DNA of 64,000 nt, from positions 1,054,001 through 1,118,000 of the forward strand of contig NZ_CP033068.1 of the NCBI RefSeq assembly GCF_003668995.1. Direction: 5' to 3'. The notes under the pieces are model-generated. The model was not told where the DNA came from. It did not search any database and saw only the letters and a program-made list of their open reading frames with translations. Position 1 is the first letter of the stretch, and each line of letters opens with the position of its first letter. This document shows positions 17,284 to 26,909 of this stretch, piece by piece. The translations under genes were made by a program, and so were the position numbers. Source of the DNA: Flavobacterium sp. 140616W15 (GTDB lineage Bacteria > Bacteroidota > Bacteroidia > Flavobacteriales > Flavobacteriaceae).

Positions 17284-18651
17284 TCATTTCGAAAGAAAAA
17301 CTTTCTTGGGGTATTTTGCTGCATAGGCAGTTATCAACTGCATTAGGTAGTGGTTGCTTCTATAGGATACGACATGCTCTTTTAGCTCAGTAACCTGTGT
17401 TAGGGCAGCATCAGAAGGAATATAGCCCATACCATGAAAGTGTCCTTTTTCGACCCAGATACAGCTGTGTTCCTCTGCAACGCGGCCTTTATCGATAATA
17501 GCAAAACTTTTCCTGCTAGTTAACAAAAAATCAATGGCAGATTCAACTTGGTGGTTGTGTTGTAAAACATCGGGAAAATTGGTATGGTCATTATTTTGAA
17601 AAGGTACAGTATCTTCAGTTGTGCCGTATTTACAGAAACGATGGTCAATTTCAAACTGCTGGGCCAAACTACGTAGTACATTTATTCCTTCGTATAGGCT
17701 ATTGAAGGATTCAATGGTAGTCTGAAACTTTCCCATTTTCCCAATGGCAAGATAACAGTATCCATTTCGGGCTTCATAACTATAGAGTCCATATTTGGGT
17801 TCAAAACGCTTTAAGGCTCTGTTGTATTTAGGCCAGAGCTTTTGAATCTCACTACATTCTAAAAGTAATGCCATGAGTTCAGTGGCACAAATTTCAAAAG
17901 AGATTCTGTAAATATCACGCAAGAAGTTTTGTCGTTGTGGATTGATGTTGTGCCCACTGAAATGGGAAGCCACTCTTTTTTTTATATTGATGGCCTTTCC
18001 TACATAGATTACTTTTTTTTGCTGGTCATAAAAATAGTATACTCCAGGCTTTTCTGGCAATTGTTCAAAGTCACAAGGAGGTAGGTTGGGTGGCAAGCGT
18101 TGATCCTGGGCTGTATTTTTAATCATCTTTACGATTTCTCCTTCGTGATCCCATTGCAGTAATCTAGCAAACAATATAGCCGTAGCATCGGCATCTCCCC
18201 CAGCGCGGTGGCGGTTCTCTATGGGTATATCAAGGGAGGAGCAGAGTTTGCCTAAACTATAAGAACCAAGTCCAGGTCTAATTTTTCTTGCGGCACGAAC
18301 AGTACATAGCTTTCTGGCTGTCCACTTGAATCCTGATTTTTCCAATTCATGACGGACGAAGGAGTAATCAAAATTGACATTGTGTGCCACAAAGATCCGA
18401 TCTGTAAGCAGCTCTAGCACCTTGTTTGCTATATCATCAAATAGAGGCGCATCACGTACCATTTCATTGTTGATGCCTGTTAAAGCAAAAATAGGAAGTG
18501 GAATTTCCTTCTGAGGGTTGACAAGTGTTTGATAACGATCGATTGCCTTTTTACCGTCATGGATGATAATGGCAATCTCCGTAATGCAACTGCCACTGGC
18601 ATTACCGCCTGTGGTTTCGATATCTACGATGGCATATTGTACTTTTTTCAT
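17284..18651 (-). CDS. DEDDh exonuclease fused to a GIY-YIG nuclease domain
   Basis: A 455-residue fusion. Residues 1-165 are a DnaQ-type 3'-5' exonuclease with Exo I (AIVDIETTGG), Exo II (FVAHNVNFDYSF) and Exo III with the DEDDh His (HRAGGDADATA). Residues from about 195 are a GIY-YIG endonuclease (EKPGVYYFYDQQKKVIYVGKAI and NIKKRVASHFSG) like the UvrC N-domain and Cho. The rest is a family-specific tail. Such fusions are widespread in Bacteroidota and are thought to act in DNA repair. It lies downstream of the DnaE-like polymerase gene on the same strand with a 148-base gap, so it has its own promoter or reads from the mutagenesis cassette. Confidence 0.88.
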   Translation of the reverse strand: MKKVQYAIVDIETTGGNASGSCITEIAIIIHDGKKAIDRYQTLVNPQKEIPLPIFALTGINNEMVRDAPLFDDIANKVLELLTDRIFVAHNVNFDYSFVRHELEKSGFKWTARKLCTVRAARKIRPGLGSYSLGKLCSSLDIPIENRHRAGGDADATAILFARLLQWDHEGEIVKMIKNTAQDQRLPPNLPPCDFEQLPEKPGVYYFYDQQKKVIYVGKAINIKKRVASHFSGHNINPQRQNFLRDIYRISFEICATELMALLLECSEIQKLWPKYNRALKRFEPKYGLYSYEARNGYCYLAIGKMGKFQTTIESFNSLYEGINVLRSLAQQFEIDHRFCKYGTTEDTVPFQNNDHTNFPDVLQHNHQVESAIDFLLTSRKSFAIIDKGRVAEEHSCIWVEKGHFHGMGYIPSDAALTQVTELKEHVVSYRSNHYLMQLITAYAAKYPKKVFLSK

Positions 18652-18799
18652 CTTTAGTTCTATAACGTAAAAACGATTCTTGTTCTTACAAGTAACACCC
18701 TATTACCTAATTTTATTATTGATTTACTTTCTAACAGGTTTTGACACCTGAACCGTATGTTCTTTTCTTTAGAAAACAAGTTAGGTTTATTTTGATTTT

Positions 18800-21700
18800 T
18801 CATGGAGTCATTTTCTGCCTTGGAATATTAATCTCATGCTCCTGTGGATAAGGAGCCCGATGGGTCATACTCACATCTTCTCGTAACTGCTGATGAGCAG
18901 TGTACTGTTTCTCTGAAGCATTAGAATAGCGAGGATCAGCAATAAAGGGCATCTTTGCCATTTTAGTTATAGTCACCGTTGGAAAATGATAATCGACTTC
19001 CACGGTACCTAAGAGCAGGTAACAACCACCGCCCAAAAACGGATACTGCCCCAGGCTATCAGGAAAATGCACCGTATCGAAATAATCCCCTTTGTTATCT
19101 ATCCAGGTTCCAAAATACATGGTGCCTCTTTTGGTGGGTACGTGTTTTCTGGAGATGAGGTAGGCGAGCATTTTTATTGTTTTTTTATGATGACTAATTA
19201 GATCCTTAACTAGTACAGATCCTCTGTATTTGGTCTGTAACAAATCGAATGGGGTACAGGATACGGGGAAACTCAGCAGTTCAATTTCATCGAAAGCATC
19301 TTCAAAAGCAGAGCGTTCCAGTACAGGCAATTTATAAGCTTTAACCGGCTCTTGCAGTAACATCAGATTTCTGTTTTCAGGTTTGAAATTCACTAGTATG
19401 AGTCGGGCGATTACCAATAATTGATTTTTGGATTGTCCTGTAAATCGGAAGGCACCGATAAAAATCAAGATTTGGATGCCTTCAATACCAATGGGAATAC
19501 GATTGATGAAGTTTTCCAAAGACAGGAAGGCACCATGGGCTTCACGCTCTGTAATAATTAGTTGCGCCAGTTTGGTTTCTAAACCCTCAAGATGCATGAA
19601 GCCCAAATAGACATCGGTGCCATATAATGTAGTTTCATAATCGCTTTTGTTGACGCACGGATTGTGCAGGGTAGCGCCTGACATCTTCGCTTCATGCACA
19701 TACACTTCAGTTCTATAAAAGCCTCCCTGATTATTAATTACTGCTACCATGAATTCCACAGGATAATGTACCTTGAGATATAAACTCTGATAGCTCTCCA
19801 CGGCGTAGGAAGCAGAATGTGCCTTGCAAAAGGAATAGCCAGCAAAGGATTCGATCTGGCGGTATATTTCTTGACTCAGTAGCTCAGGATGCCCTTTCTG
19901 CAGACAGGAAGCAAAGAAATTATCTTTTACTTTTTGCAAGGCTGCTTTGGATCGGCCTTTACCACTCATGGCACGACGCAATATATCTCCATCGGCAGCG
20001 GGTAATCCTCCATAATGCAAGGCAATTTTAATCACATCTTCCTGATAGACCATAATGCCATAGGTTTCTCCGAGTTGCTCTTTAAAAACCTCGTGAAAAT
20101 ATTCGAATTTATCGGGATGGTTGTGACGAAAAATGTATTCTTTCATCATACCAGACTGTGCTACTCCGGGGCGGATAATGGAAGAGGCCGCCACGAGTAT
20201 TTTATAATTATCACAATTCAAACGGCGCAGTAGCCCACGCATGGCGGGACTTTCGATATAAAAGCACCCAATGGTCTTGCCAGTGGCCAAGTAGGTATTG
20301 CATAAGGCTTCGTCTTTAGAAAGCGCTGTATTGCGAATATCTACCGTAATCCCGCGGTTCTTTTGGATGAGTTTCACACTATCATCGATATGGCCAATGC
20401 CACGCTGGCTCAGGATATCAAATTTTTCAAAACCTATATCCTCGGCGATGTGCATATCAAAGAGCACAATAGGGAATCCTTTTGGCGGCATCTCCAGCGG
20501 GGTATAATTGGTGATAGGCTCTTCAGAGATGATGATTCCACAGGAGTGCATGCTGCGCTGGTTGGGATATTTTTCGAGTAACATTCCATACTGCTGAACA
20601 TATTTAACGATAGTATTGGTCTCGTGTAGTGCCATGGGATTCTTGGCCAGCATATCGAGTTCTTCTTTTGGGAGTCCAAATACTTTACCCACTTCGCGAA
20701 ATATCGAGCGGTATTTGAATTCTACATTGGTGCCGCAAAAAGCAACGTGATCCGCGCCATAGCGTTTGAAGATATATTCCAGGATGGTATTGCGCTCTTT
20801 CCACGACCAGTCGATATCAAAATCGGGAGGCGTTTTACGGTTGAGGTTCAGAAAACGTTCAAAATACAAATCAAGTTCAATTGGGCAGATGTCGGTTATG
20901 CCCAAACAATAACTTACGATACTGTTGGCACCGCTCCCTCTACCGATATGCATAAAACCGCAGCTATTGCTGTACTGGATGATGTCCCAAGTAATTAGAA
21001 AATAGCCACTGAACTGCAATTCATCGATGACTTTTAGCTCTTTTTCCACGCGTGCCTTAGCCACCAGGTTATCGGCTCCATAACGCCACTCTAGCCCCTC
21101 AAAGGCCAATTGAGTGAGCAAGGCAATATCGGTTTCTCTACTCTGGGTATAAAATTTTTTATTTTTGGGTGTTTTGAAATCAAATTCAAAATTACAGTCT
21201 TCGATTACTTTTTGAGTGTTGGCTATAATCTCGGGGTACTCTGTAAAAGGTAATAGTAATTGCTCCAAGGGAATCATCACATCTGAAGTTTTACACACAT
21301 CCTCCTGGGTAAGTTTAGATAGTAAGGCATTAATGTCAATAGCCCGAAGGATACGGTGTAAATTAAATTCTCTTTTGGTTCGAAAAACTACAGGTTGCAG
21401 GATGACCATTTTATGCAACAGGGCTTTCCACTGGGCATGGAAAAGTTTGGGAAGCTGCTCGGGACGTATGCCGATGTATTCATTTTCTTTTAAAACATCA
21501 GGTATATTCTCCAGGGGATAGATAACTACCACATCTTCCCATCGGGGTGCAGAAAAGGGAAGGGGTGTTCCATCGAAATTATGATCGGTAAGAAAACGGT
21601 TCATTTGTCCCAGACCGTTTCGGTTCTTGGCCAAGGCAATATAACGAAGCTGACCATCAAAGCGTAATTCCATACCCACAATTGGTTTTATACCAACTTC

Positions 21701-21856
21701 ATTACAGGCTTTTACAAAATCATAAATTCCTGTTACGGTATTGATATCGGTGAGCGCCATTGCCTTTACATTGCAAGCCACAGCCTGTTGTACCAACTCT
21801 TCGAGTGGTATGGTTCCGTAGCGCAGGGAATGAAAAGAATGACAATTGAGGTACAT
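18800..21856 (-). CDS. DnaE-type DNA polymerase (error-prone DnaE2-like)
   Basis: A 1018-residue C-family polymerase. It has an N-terminal PHP domain (LNCHSFHSLRYGTIPLEELV), the polymerase palm with GRGSGANSIVSYCLGIT and PPDFDIDW (D347 and D349, with D345 before them), and later GILRRAMSGKGR-like and SFCKAHSASYA motifs. It is shorter than a replicative DnaE and appears to lack the tau-binding tail, as in DnaE2/ImuC translesion polymerases. Its place downstream of a Y-family polymerase and an S24 repressor makes an SOS-mutagenesis role very likely. The intergenic gap to the polymerase Y gene is 50 bases, so they are co-transcribed. A remnant of a second related gene is at 40.9 kb. Confidence 0.88.
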   Translation of the reverse strand: MYLNCHSFHSLRYGTIPLEELVQQAVACNVKAMALTDINTVTGIYDFVKACNEVGIKPIVGMELRFDGQLRYIALAKNRNGLGQMNRFLTDHNFDGTPLPFSAPRWEDVVVIYPLENIPDVLKENEYIGIRPEQLPKLFHAQWKALLHKMVILQPVVFRTKREFNLHRILRAIDINALLSKLTQEDVCKTSDVMIPLEQLLLPFTEYPEIIANTQKVIEDCNFEFDFKTPKNKKFYTQSRETDIALLTQLAFEGLEWRYGADNLVAKARVEKELKVIDELQFSGYFLITWDIIQYSNSCGFMHIGRGSGANSIVSYCLGITDICPIELDLYFERFLNLNRKTPPDFDIDWSWKERNTILEYIFKRYGADHVAFCGTNVEFKYRSIFREVGKVFGLPKEELDMLAKNPMALHETNTIVKYVQQYGMLLEKYPNQRSMHSCGIIISEEPITNYTPLEMPPKGFPIVLFDMHIAEDIGFEKFDILSQRGIGHIDDSVKLIQKNRGITVDIRNTALSKDEALCNTYLATGKTIGCFYIESPAMRGLLRRLNCDNYKILVAASSIIRPGVAQSGMMKEYIFRHNHPDKFEYFHEVFKEQLGETYGIMVYQEDVIKIALHYGGLPAADGDILRRAMSGKGRSKAALQKVKDNFFASCLQKGHPELLSQEIYRQIESFAGYSFCKAHSASYAVESYQSLYLKVHYPVEFMVAVINNQGGFYRTEVYVHEAKMSGATLHNPCVNKSDYETTLYGTDVYLGFMHLEGLETKLAQLIITEREAHGAFLSLENFINRIPIGIEGIQILIFIGAFRFTGQSKNQLLVIARLILVNFKPENRNLMLLQEPVKAYKLPVLERSAFEDAFDEIELLSFPVSCTPFDLLQTKYRGSVLVKDLISHHKKTIKMLAYLISRKHVPTKRGTMYFGTWIDNKGDYFDTVHFPDSLGQYPFLGGGCYLLLGTVEVDYHFPTVTITKMAKMPFIADPRYSNASEKQYTAHQQLREDVSMTHRAPYPQEHEINIPRQKMTP

Positions 21857-21906
21857 CAGCTAGTGTATTTAAAAAATAGTACTTACTAAAAGGGATATTT
21901 TGAATT

Positions 21907-23088
21907 TTAGACCTTACGTTTTAAAATTTCATTTTTGGTATTGGGTTTAAAACTCGCTCCGGCGCAGCGCATAACGGCATCGAAGCCATAGCGACTTTTC
22001 ATTTTGTCTATAGCCTGATATAAGGAAAGCATTTCTTCGGTATCCTCAAAGAGGTTAATCTGATAGGTACCACGAACGAGTCCACTGAACCGAATTCCAA
22101 TCAGGCGCAGACGCATCCGGCGCTGGTAGAGTTTATCAAAGAGATCGGTTACGTTTTTGGTCAGCGTATGATCGGCAGAGGTATAGGCGATACGGCATTG
22201 TTTGGTCTCAGTATCAAAATTAGCGTAGCGGATTTTGATCACTACAGTTGAGGTAAGCCACTGTTCAGAACGCAGTTGAAAGGCCAATTTTTCGACCATA
22301 CCAACCAAGATGCGTTTGAGTTTTATAATGTCAATGGTATCCTGGGAGAACGTATGTTCGGTTGATATAGACTTTCTCTCCGTGTAAGGTTCTACAGGAT
22401 TATGATCTATACCGTTGGCTTTCTTCCAGAGTTCCGTGCCGTTTTTTCCAATCATTTGCTGCAAGACTTCTGAAGGCATTTCAGAGAGCGTCTGAATGGT
22501 TCGAATTCCAATTCGGGAGAGCAGCTGAAAGGTTTTATCTCCTACCATCGGGATTTTCTGTATGGATAATGGATTTAAAAAGGGTTGTACCATATGCTCA
22601 GGAATCTCCAAATTCTGTTTTTGTTTGCCCTCTCCAGTGCCAATTTTAGAAACTGTTTTATTCACTGATAAAGCAAAAGTCAGTGGCAATCCTGTTTCTT
22701 TGGTAATGGTTTGAGCCAGTTCACTCGTCCATTTATAACTACCATAGAATTTATCCATACCGGTTATGTCCAAATAAAATTCATCAATACTCGCTTTTTC
22801 GACTATTGGAGCTTTTTCCTGAATTATTTCTGTAATGGTATGTGATAAAGTGGAATATAATTCCATATCGCCTTTCATTACTTTTGCCTGAGGGCAAAGC
22901 CGAAGTGCCATCTTGATCGGCATGGCGGATCGCACGCCAAAAGTACGCGCTTCATAGGAGCAAGAAGCAACGACACCACGGTCTCCACCTCCAATAATAA
23001 GAGGCACTCCGTTTAACTCAGAATTGGTTAACCTTTCGCAGGATACAAAAAACGTATTCATATCGATATGTACAATTGACCTTCCCAT
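21907..23088 (-). CDS. Y-family DNA polymerase (UmuC/DinB-like)
   Basis: A 393-residue translesion polymerase. The start at 23088 is chosen because it gives MGRSIVHIDMNTFFVSCE, the canonical N-terminus with the first catalytic Asp; the longer frame would run through the operator region. The palm continues with YEARTFGVRSAMP and KASIDEFYLDITGMD (catalytic DE). The thumb has IPMVGDKTFQLLSRIGI, and the little-finger region ends in LFEDTEEMLSLYQAID. It bypasses lesions at a cost in accuracy. It is the first gene of the polymerase pair and is divergent from the S24 regulator, and so is probably induced on DNA damage. Confidence 0.9.
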   Translation of the reverse strand: MGRSIVHIDMNTFFVSCERLTNSELNGVPLIIGGGDRGVVASCSYEARTFGVRSAMPIKMALRLCPQAKVMKGDMELYSTLSHTITEIIQEKAPIVEKASIDEFYLDITGMDKFYGSYKWTSELAQTITKETGLPLTFALSVNKTVSKIGTGEGKQKQNLEIPEHMVQPFLNPLSIQKIPMVGDKTFQLLSRIGIRTIQTLSEMPSEVLQQMIGKNGTELWKKANGIDHNPVEPYTERKSISTEHTFSQDTIDIIKLKRILVGMVEKLAFQLRSEQWLTSTVVIKIRYANFDTETKQCRIAYTSADHTLTKNVTDLFDKLYQRRMRLRLIGIRFSGLVRGTYQINLFEDTEEMLSLYQAIDKMKSRYGFDAVMRCAGASFKPNTKNEILKRKV

Positions 23089-23109
23089 AAGCTTCTTCCT
23101 TTTATACGG

Positions 23110-23172
23110 AACAAAATTAGTACAGATTATAACAAAATTAATTACCTTTGTTGCTACAAATTGTAACAAAAT
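23110..23172. promoter_or_regulatory. Divergent SOS-type control region with repeated operator-like motifs
   Basis: The 88-base gap between the polymerase and repressor genes holds two near-identical direct repeats, TACAGATTATAACAAAAT (23121-23138) and TACAAATTGTAACAAAAT (23155-23172), and a third AACAAAAT at 23110-23117. The second repeat sits inside a longer near-palindrome TTTGTTgc..gtAACAAA. It directly follows TACCTTTG (23143-23150), a -7 match for the repressor gene. On the reverse strand two TAATTTTG elements fit the polymerase direction. I infer binding sites for the S24 repressor. Confidence 0.55.
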
Positions 23173-23176
23173 CAAC

Positions 23177-23941
23177 ATGTCTTTATTTTCCGACAACATC
23201 AGAAGCCTTAGGGCAAAAAGGAAGATTTCTCAGGAAAAAGTGGCTGAAAGTCTTCTAATCACACGGGGGAGGTATGCCAAATACGAAGAGGGTACCTCTG
23301 AAGCGCCGTATGAAATTCTAAAGAAAATAGCACATTATTATCAAATCAGTATTGATCTGTTACTCTCTGTAGATGTTCGAAAAATCCCGATGGATGATTT
23401 ACTAAAATTAGAAAACAACAGACTATTGTTACCTATTACCGTTGATGCAGCAGGAAATGATTTTGTTGAAATCGTGACCCAAAAAGCAAAAGCAGGCTAC
23501 TTGAATGGATACGGCGATCCTGAATATATCGAGAGTCTGCAACAAATGGCGTTGCCTTTTTTGGGACCTGGGAAACACCGGGGTTTTCCAGTGGAAGGAG
23601 ATTCAATGCCACCGCATGAGGATGGTTCAATTATCATTGGCCGTTATGTGGAAAGGCTGGGAGAGGTGCTCGATGGTAAAACGTATATTCTGATTACTAA
23701 AAACGAGGGCATGGTGTATAAACGCCTGAATAAAAACAAAAAAAATGCACTTGTTTTAGCATCTGATAATCCTTTCTATCCTAATTACGAAGTAAAGGCT
23801 TCGGATATTCTGGAAATCTGGGAATATGAGTGCAATATCGGACGTACCGATAAAAAGCAGGAGTTATCAGAAACCCAAAGTATGAAAGATTTAATCCTTG
23901 AGATAAAAAGAGAGGTGCTGGAACTAAAGAATAGGGCTTAA
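23177..23941 (+). CDS. XRE-type HTH / S24 LexA-like autorepressor
   Basis: A 254-residue regulator. The start at 23177 gives MSLFSDNIRSLRAKRKISQE. The N-terminal helix-turn-helix is QEKVAESLLITRGRYAKYEEG. The C-terminal S24 peptidase domain has the predicted self-cleavage site A106-G107 (KAKAGYLNGYG), the catalytic Ser143 (VEGDSMPP) and Lys182 (MVYKRL). It should act like LexA or phage CI: repress the divergent polymerase operon until RecA filaments trigger self-cleavage. The C-terminal helix (SMKDLILEIKREVLELKN) may add a coiled-coil dimer contact. Confidence 0.88.
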   Translation: MSLFSDNIRSLRAKRKISQEKVAESLLITRGRYAKYEEGTSEAPYEILKKIAHYYQISIDLLLSVDVRKIPMDDLLKLENNRLLLPITVDAAGNDFVEIVTQKAKAGYLNGYGDPEYIESLQQMALPFLGPGKHRGFPVEGDSMPPHEDGSIIIGRYVERLGEVLDGKTYILITKNEGMVYKRLNKNKKNALVLASDNPFYPNYEVKASDILEIWEYECNIGRTDKKQELSETQSMKDLILEIKREVLELKNRA

Positions 23942-24176
23942 TTTTTTAATACTCGTAAAAAAATGTATTTTCAAATTGGAGGCAAATAGCGCTGGAATTT
24001 GTATTTCAACAATAAATGTAACTTATTTATTTTAAGCTATATATGTTTCCATGAAAAACATTAGTTTTATTTATTTTAATGATTCGTTAAGTGCTTATTT
24101 TCTATCTCTATATAAACTTTTTTCTTTCTATTCTTTCTTTTTTGAGTGATCAGCATCATTAATTTTAATATTTTTT
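23942..24176. other. Intergenic region
   Basis: AT-rich DNA after the S24 gene with no open frame of note. It leads into the first copy of intergenic repeat family 1. Confidence 0.35.
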
Positions 24177-24258
24177 TTAGGAGCTCTTCCCGCTATACGT
24201 TGCAATCTTTTGCGCCGAACCCCGGCACAAAAGGATTTCCACTGCTATCGGGGCTAGG
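24177..24258 (+). repeat. Intergenic repeat family 1, copy A
   Basis: Begins TAGGAGCTCTTCCCGCTATA and ends ATCGGGGCTAGGG. The core is an inverted repeat TTTTGCGCC-gaacccc-GGCACAAAA. All eight copies in the window have the same orientation and lie between genes. The stem and the flanking CCCG/CGGG blocks suggest a folded RNA or single-stranded DNA structure. Confidence 0.75.
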
Positions 24259-24470
24259 GTAGGACCATATTTTGTTCTGCTGTCATCAAAGTATAATAAC
24301 TTATCGGTTTAATTTTAATTATAATATAGATAATAATTAATAAGCCGTTGAGAAAAATTTGACCTTTAATTCTTTTCTTTTTTATAATTTCAAAGATGCC
24401 TAATGAAGTTATCGATATTATAATTCGGTAGATAAATAGCTTAGTATTTCGAAACTGTAAAATCAGCAGT

Positions 24471-24872
24471 TTATTCTTTTATTGGATTTCTAAATTCATT
24501 TTTAATTTCAGTAGGTGAATCACTAAACTCAATAGCTTTTAATTCAGTTTTTAAACTCAAAAGTGTTTCCACCATAAACTTATCCAAGTCGGATGGGATT
24601 TCCATTTTATTATCTCTGAATTGCTTAATTAAAATGTCTAAATAATCTAAAATTGTTTTTTGTCCGTCAGCATCTAGAAACATTTCTTGAAGCCAATAAT
24701 TCATTGTAGTCATTTTTATTTTTCCGTCAACGCCTTTTTCCAATAAAGTGATTTGTTCAGGATTCAACCAATTCCATTTTTTTATTCGCACAAAGTATTT
24801 CTCTTTATCAGAATATGATTTAATAAAGTCAAATTCTGGTAAATCTTTTTTCTTTTTTAAAAAGCTAAACAT
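24471..24872 (-). CDS. Hypothetical protein
   Basis: A 133-residue soluble protein with no recognised motif (SFLKKKKDLPEFDFIKSYSD at the start; helical KTILDYLDILIKQFRDNKME in the middle). The run of lysines near the N-terminus might place it at the membrane surface, but no membrane segment is present. It is a lone gene between two repeat copies, as accessory cargo often is. Confidence 0.6.
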   Translation of the reverse strand: MFSFLKKKKDLPEFDFIKSYSDKEKYFVRIKKWNWLNPEQITLLEKGVDGKIKMTTMNYWLQEMFLDADGQKTILDYLDILIKQFRDNKMEIPSDLDKFMVETLLSLKTELKAIEFSDSPTEIKNEFRNPIKE

Positions 24873-24919
24873 ATTAAATTCAGATTGATTTTGGTTTTTC
24901 TAAAATTCCTTACTTTGTC

Positions 24920-25040
24920 CTAGTAATACAGCGGGTTTTGGACAAAATTAAGGTTTATTTTTCGCTTTAACGGTGATTTTCCAAATACAAGATCAATTTT
25001 AAATCCAGCCTAAAACAATCTTGCCAAATGAGGGGTAGCG
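24920..25040 (+). repeat. Intergenic repeat family 2, copy 1 (diverged)
   Basis: Shares TTTTTCG..TTTAAC, ATTTTCCAAATACAA, CCTAAAAC and TGCCAAA blocks in order with the copy at 63.8 kb. The spacing is similar but identity is only moderate. It ends at the left end of the IS4-family element. Confidence 0.5.
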
Positions 25041-25042
25041 GC

Positions 25043-26504
25043 CAATGTCATTAAGTTAAGATGTTAATCTGTTTATTTTAAATGAATTAAGGTGTTTTTA
25101 TTTTGTTATTTTGTGTTAATTTTCTTATATTTAATCTGTAATTTTACAGATTTTAAATATGCAGAAGAATTCAATTTTAATCATCAAAAAATTGAGAGAA
25201 GAGATTTTTAGTAAAGATATAATATCCAATTATAAAGTGAATGAACAAGATTTTACTAGAAAGCGAAAACAGTCTTTTGATCAGGTTTTACTGTTTATGT
25301 TGATCTATTAAGAAAAAGTATGGCTATAGAAATTAATAATTTTCTAGAGTACTTAAATTCAAAATTAGAGTTTCAGAAAATTGAGAGTTTCACATCGAGT
25401 GCTTTTGTGCAAAAAAGGAAAAAAATAAAACCAGAGGTTTTTAATCATTTATCATCAGTCATTACTGATAATTATTATGTGCAGGGCAATCAAAATATTA
25501 AACGATTTAAGGATTTTAGAGTTTTAGCCGTTGATGGTTCAAAGATAACTCTTCCATTTACTGAGCAATTAAAAATGTCTTTTGGGGAATCTAAAAACCA
25601 GACCAATACATCAATAGTTCAAGCAAGATCCTCGGTATTATATGATGTGTTAAATCGATTAGTTTTAGATTCAGTTTTAGAAAACATAAAAACAGGAGAG
25701 CGAGAGTTAGCCTTAAACCATAAAGGACACTGGAAAGAAGGCGATTTAATAATTTATGATAGAGGATATCCTTCTTACGACTTTAAATACGAGCATATTA
25801 AGGCAGGGATTAATTATTTGATAAGAGTACAGAAAAATCATAGCAAGATTGTAAGTTCATTTATATCAAGTGAGAAAAGAACACTGATTGTTGATGTTTT
25901 TCCACAGGAAAAGCACTTATTTACAGGAAAAGATTATGACAAATCCACCAGTATAAAAGTTCGTTTGGTACGGGTTGATTTACCTAGCGGAGAAATTGAA
26001 ATATTGATGACTTCTTTATTGGACAGTCAAATTTACCCATCAGGTATATTTAAAGAATTATACTTTTTAAGATGGGGAATTGAGACCTTTTACGACGAAT
26101 TAAAAAACAAATTGAAAGTAGAATATTTTACCGGTTATTCTAAAATGAGTATTGAGCAGGATTTTTTCTGTGCTGTATTTATCAGTAATCTGCAGTCGAT
26201 TATTGTAAACGATTTAGAAGAAGAACTAAAGGCTAAAAATCAAAATACAAAATTAGATTATAAAGTAAACACGAATTTGTCTTATGGTTTTTTAAAAAAC
26301 CGAATTTTAGAATTACTTTTTAAAGAAGCTCCTTTGGAAGAAGTATTCAAAGAATTAGAAAATTTGTTTCTTCAAAATACAATTCCAATTCGATTAAATC
26401 GGAATAATAAACGTGAAGCAGGTAAATACAGAACTAGAGTAAGACCTTTAGTACTTAAAAATCAAAAAGATGCAATATAAAAATCCCTTAACTTAATGAC
26501 ATTG
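25043..26504 (+). mobile_element. IS4-family insertion sequence
   Basis: Perfect 18-bp terminal inverted repeats (CAATGTCATTAAGTTAAG at 25043-25060 and its reverse complement at 26487-26504) bound a 1462-bp element with one transposase gene. The flanking bases do not form a target duplication. The left flank is a family-2 repeat and the right flank is a family-1 repeat, so it sits at a junction of two repeats. Confidence 0.88.
25159..26480 (+). pseudogene. IS4-family transposase, frameshifted near the start
   Basis: The ATG at 25159 opens MQKNSILIIKKLREEIFSKD and runs to FDQVLLFMLIY before a stop at about 25310. One added base near 25305 would join it to the long frame (LLRKSMAIEINNFLEYL), whose first internal ATG is at 25320. 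The rest is a complete IS4-type DDE transposase: first Asp in VLAVDGSKITLPF, second in IIYDRGYPSYDF, and the Glu in ETFYDELKNKLKVEYFTGYS. The N-terminal HTH-like segment is therefore cut off, unless a shorter product or frameshifting restores it. Confidence 0.8.
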
Positions 26505-26611
26505 CCCGAGCGCAAGCGAACTGGCGAAGCAATCTTTGTGCCCAGCCCCGACACAAAAGGATTTCCACTGCACACGAGCAAAGCGAACTGGCGAAGCAAT
26601 CGGGGCTAGGG
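26505..26611 (+). repeat. Intergenic repeat family 1, copy B
   Basis: The left end is replaced by CGAGCGCAAGCGAACTGGCG-AAGCAATC, then the common core TTTGTGCCcagccccgaCACAAAAGG follows, then a second copy of the same module (ACGAGCAAAGCGAACTGGCG), and the common end ATCGGGGCTAGGG. The ~27-base module thus occurs twice here. Confidence 0.7.
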
Positions 26612-26672
26612 CTGTTGTGGGACTATTTTGTAGATATAAAGATATGGGTAAAGCAGGGCTGAAATTTAAAGT

Positions 26673-26909
26673 TTATTCCGATTGATTTTCGCTTTTGTCT
26701 TGCTGTGAACCTCGTCGTACAAGCATATAAAACTCTTTCAGATGCCACCATGCCGGGCACATATCAAGGCTTCCTTTGTAATTGTTTATAGTGGAGTAAC
26801 AGCTTTTAAGAAAAAGTTGAGAATCGGTAATTTTTGCCCAGGGTTTCCAATCCACTTCCTGAGGCGGAGCAGTGGCTTCAAAATAGCGTTTTATTTCTTC
26901 TGGGGTCAT
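26673..26909 (-). CDS. Small conserved protein (probably DUF6965-like)
   Basis: A 78-residue protein with MTPEEIKRYFEATAPPQEVD, WAKITDSQLFLKSCYSTINNY and a CPAWWHLKEFYMLV C-terminus. I associate this pattern with DUF6965, small proteins frequent in Bacteroidota mobile DNA, but I cannot verify the name here. It lies between copies of the intergenic repeat. Function unknown. Confidence 0.65.
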   Translation of the reverse strand: MTPEEIKRYFEATAPPQEVDWKPWAKITDSQLFLKSCYSTINNYKGSLDMCPAWWHLKEFYMLVRRGSQQDKSENQSE

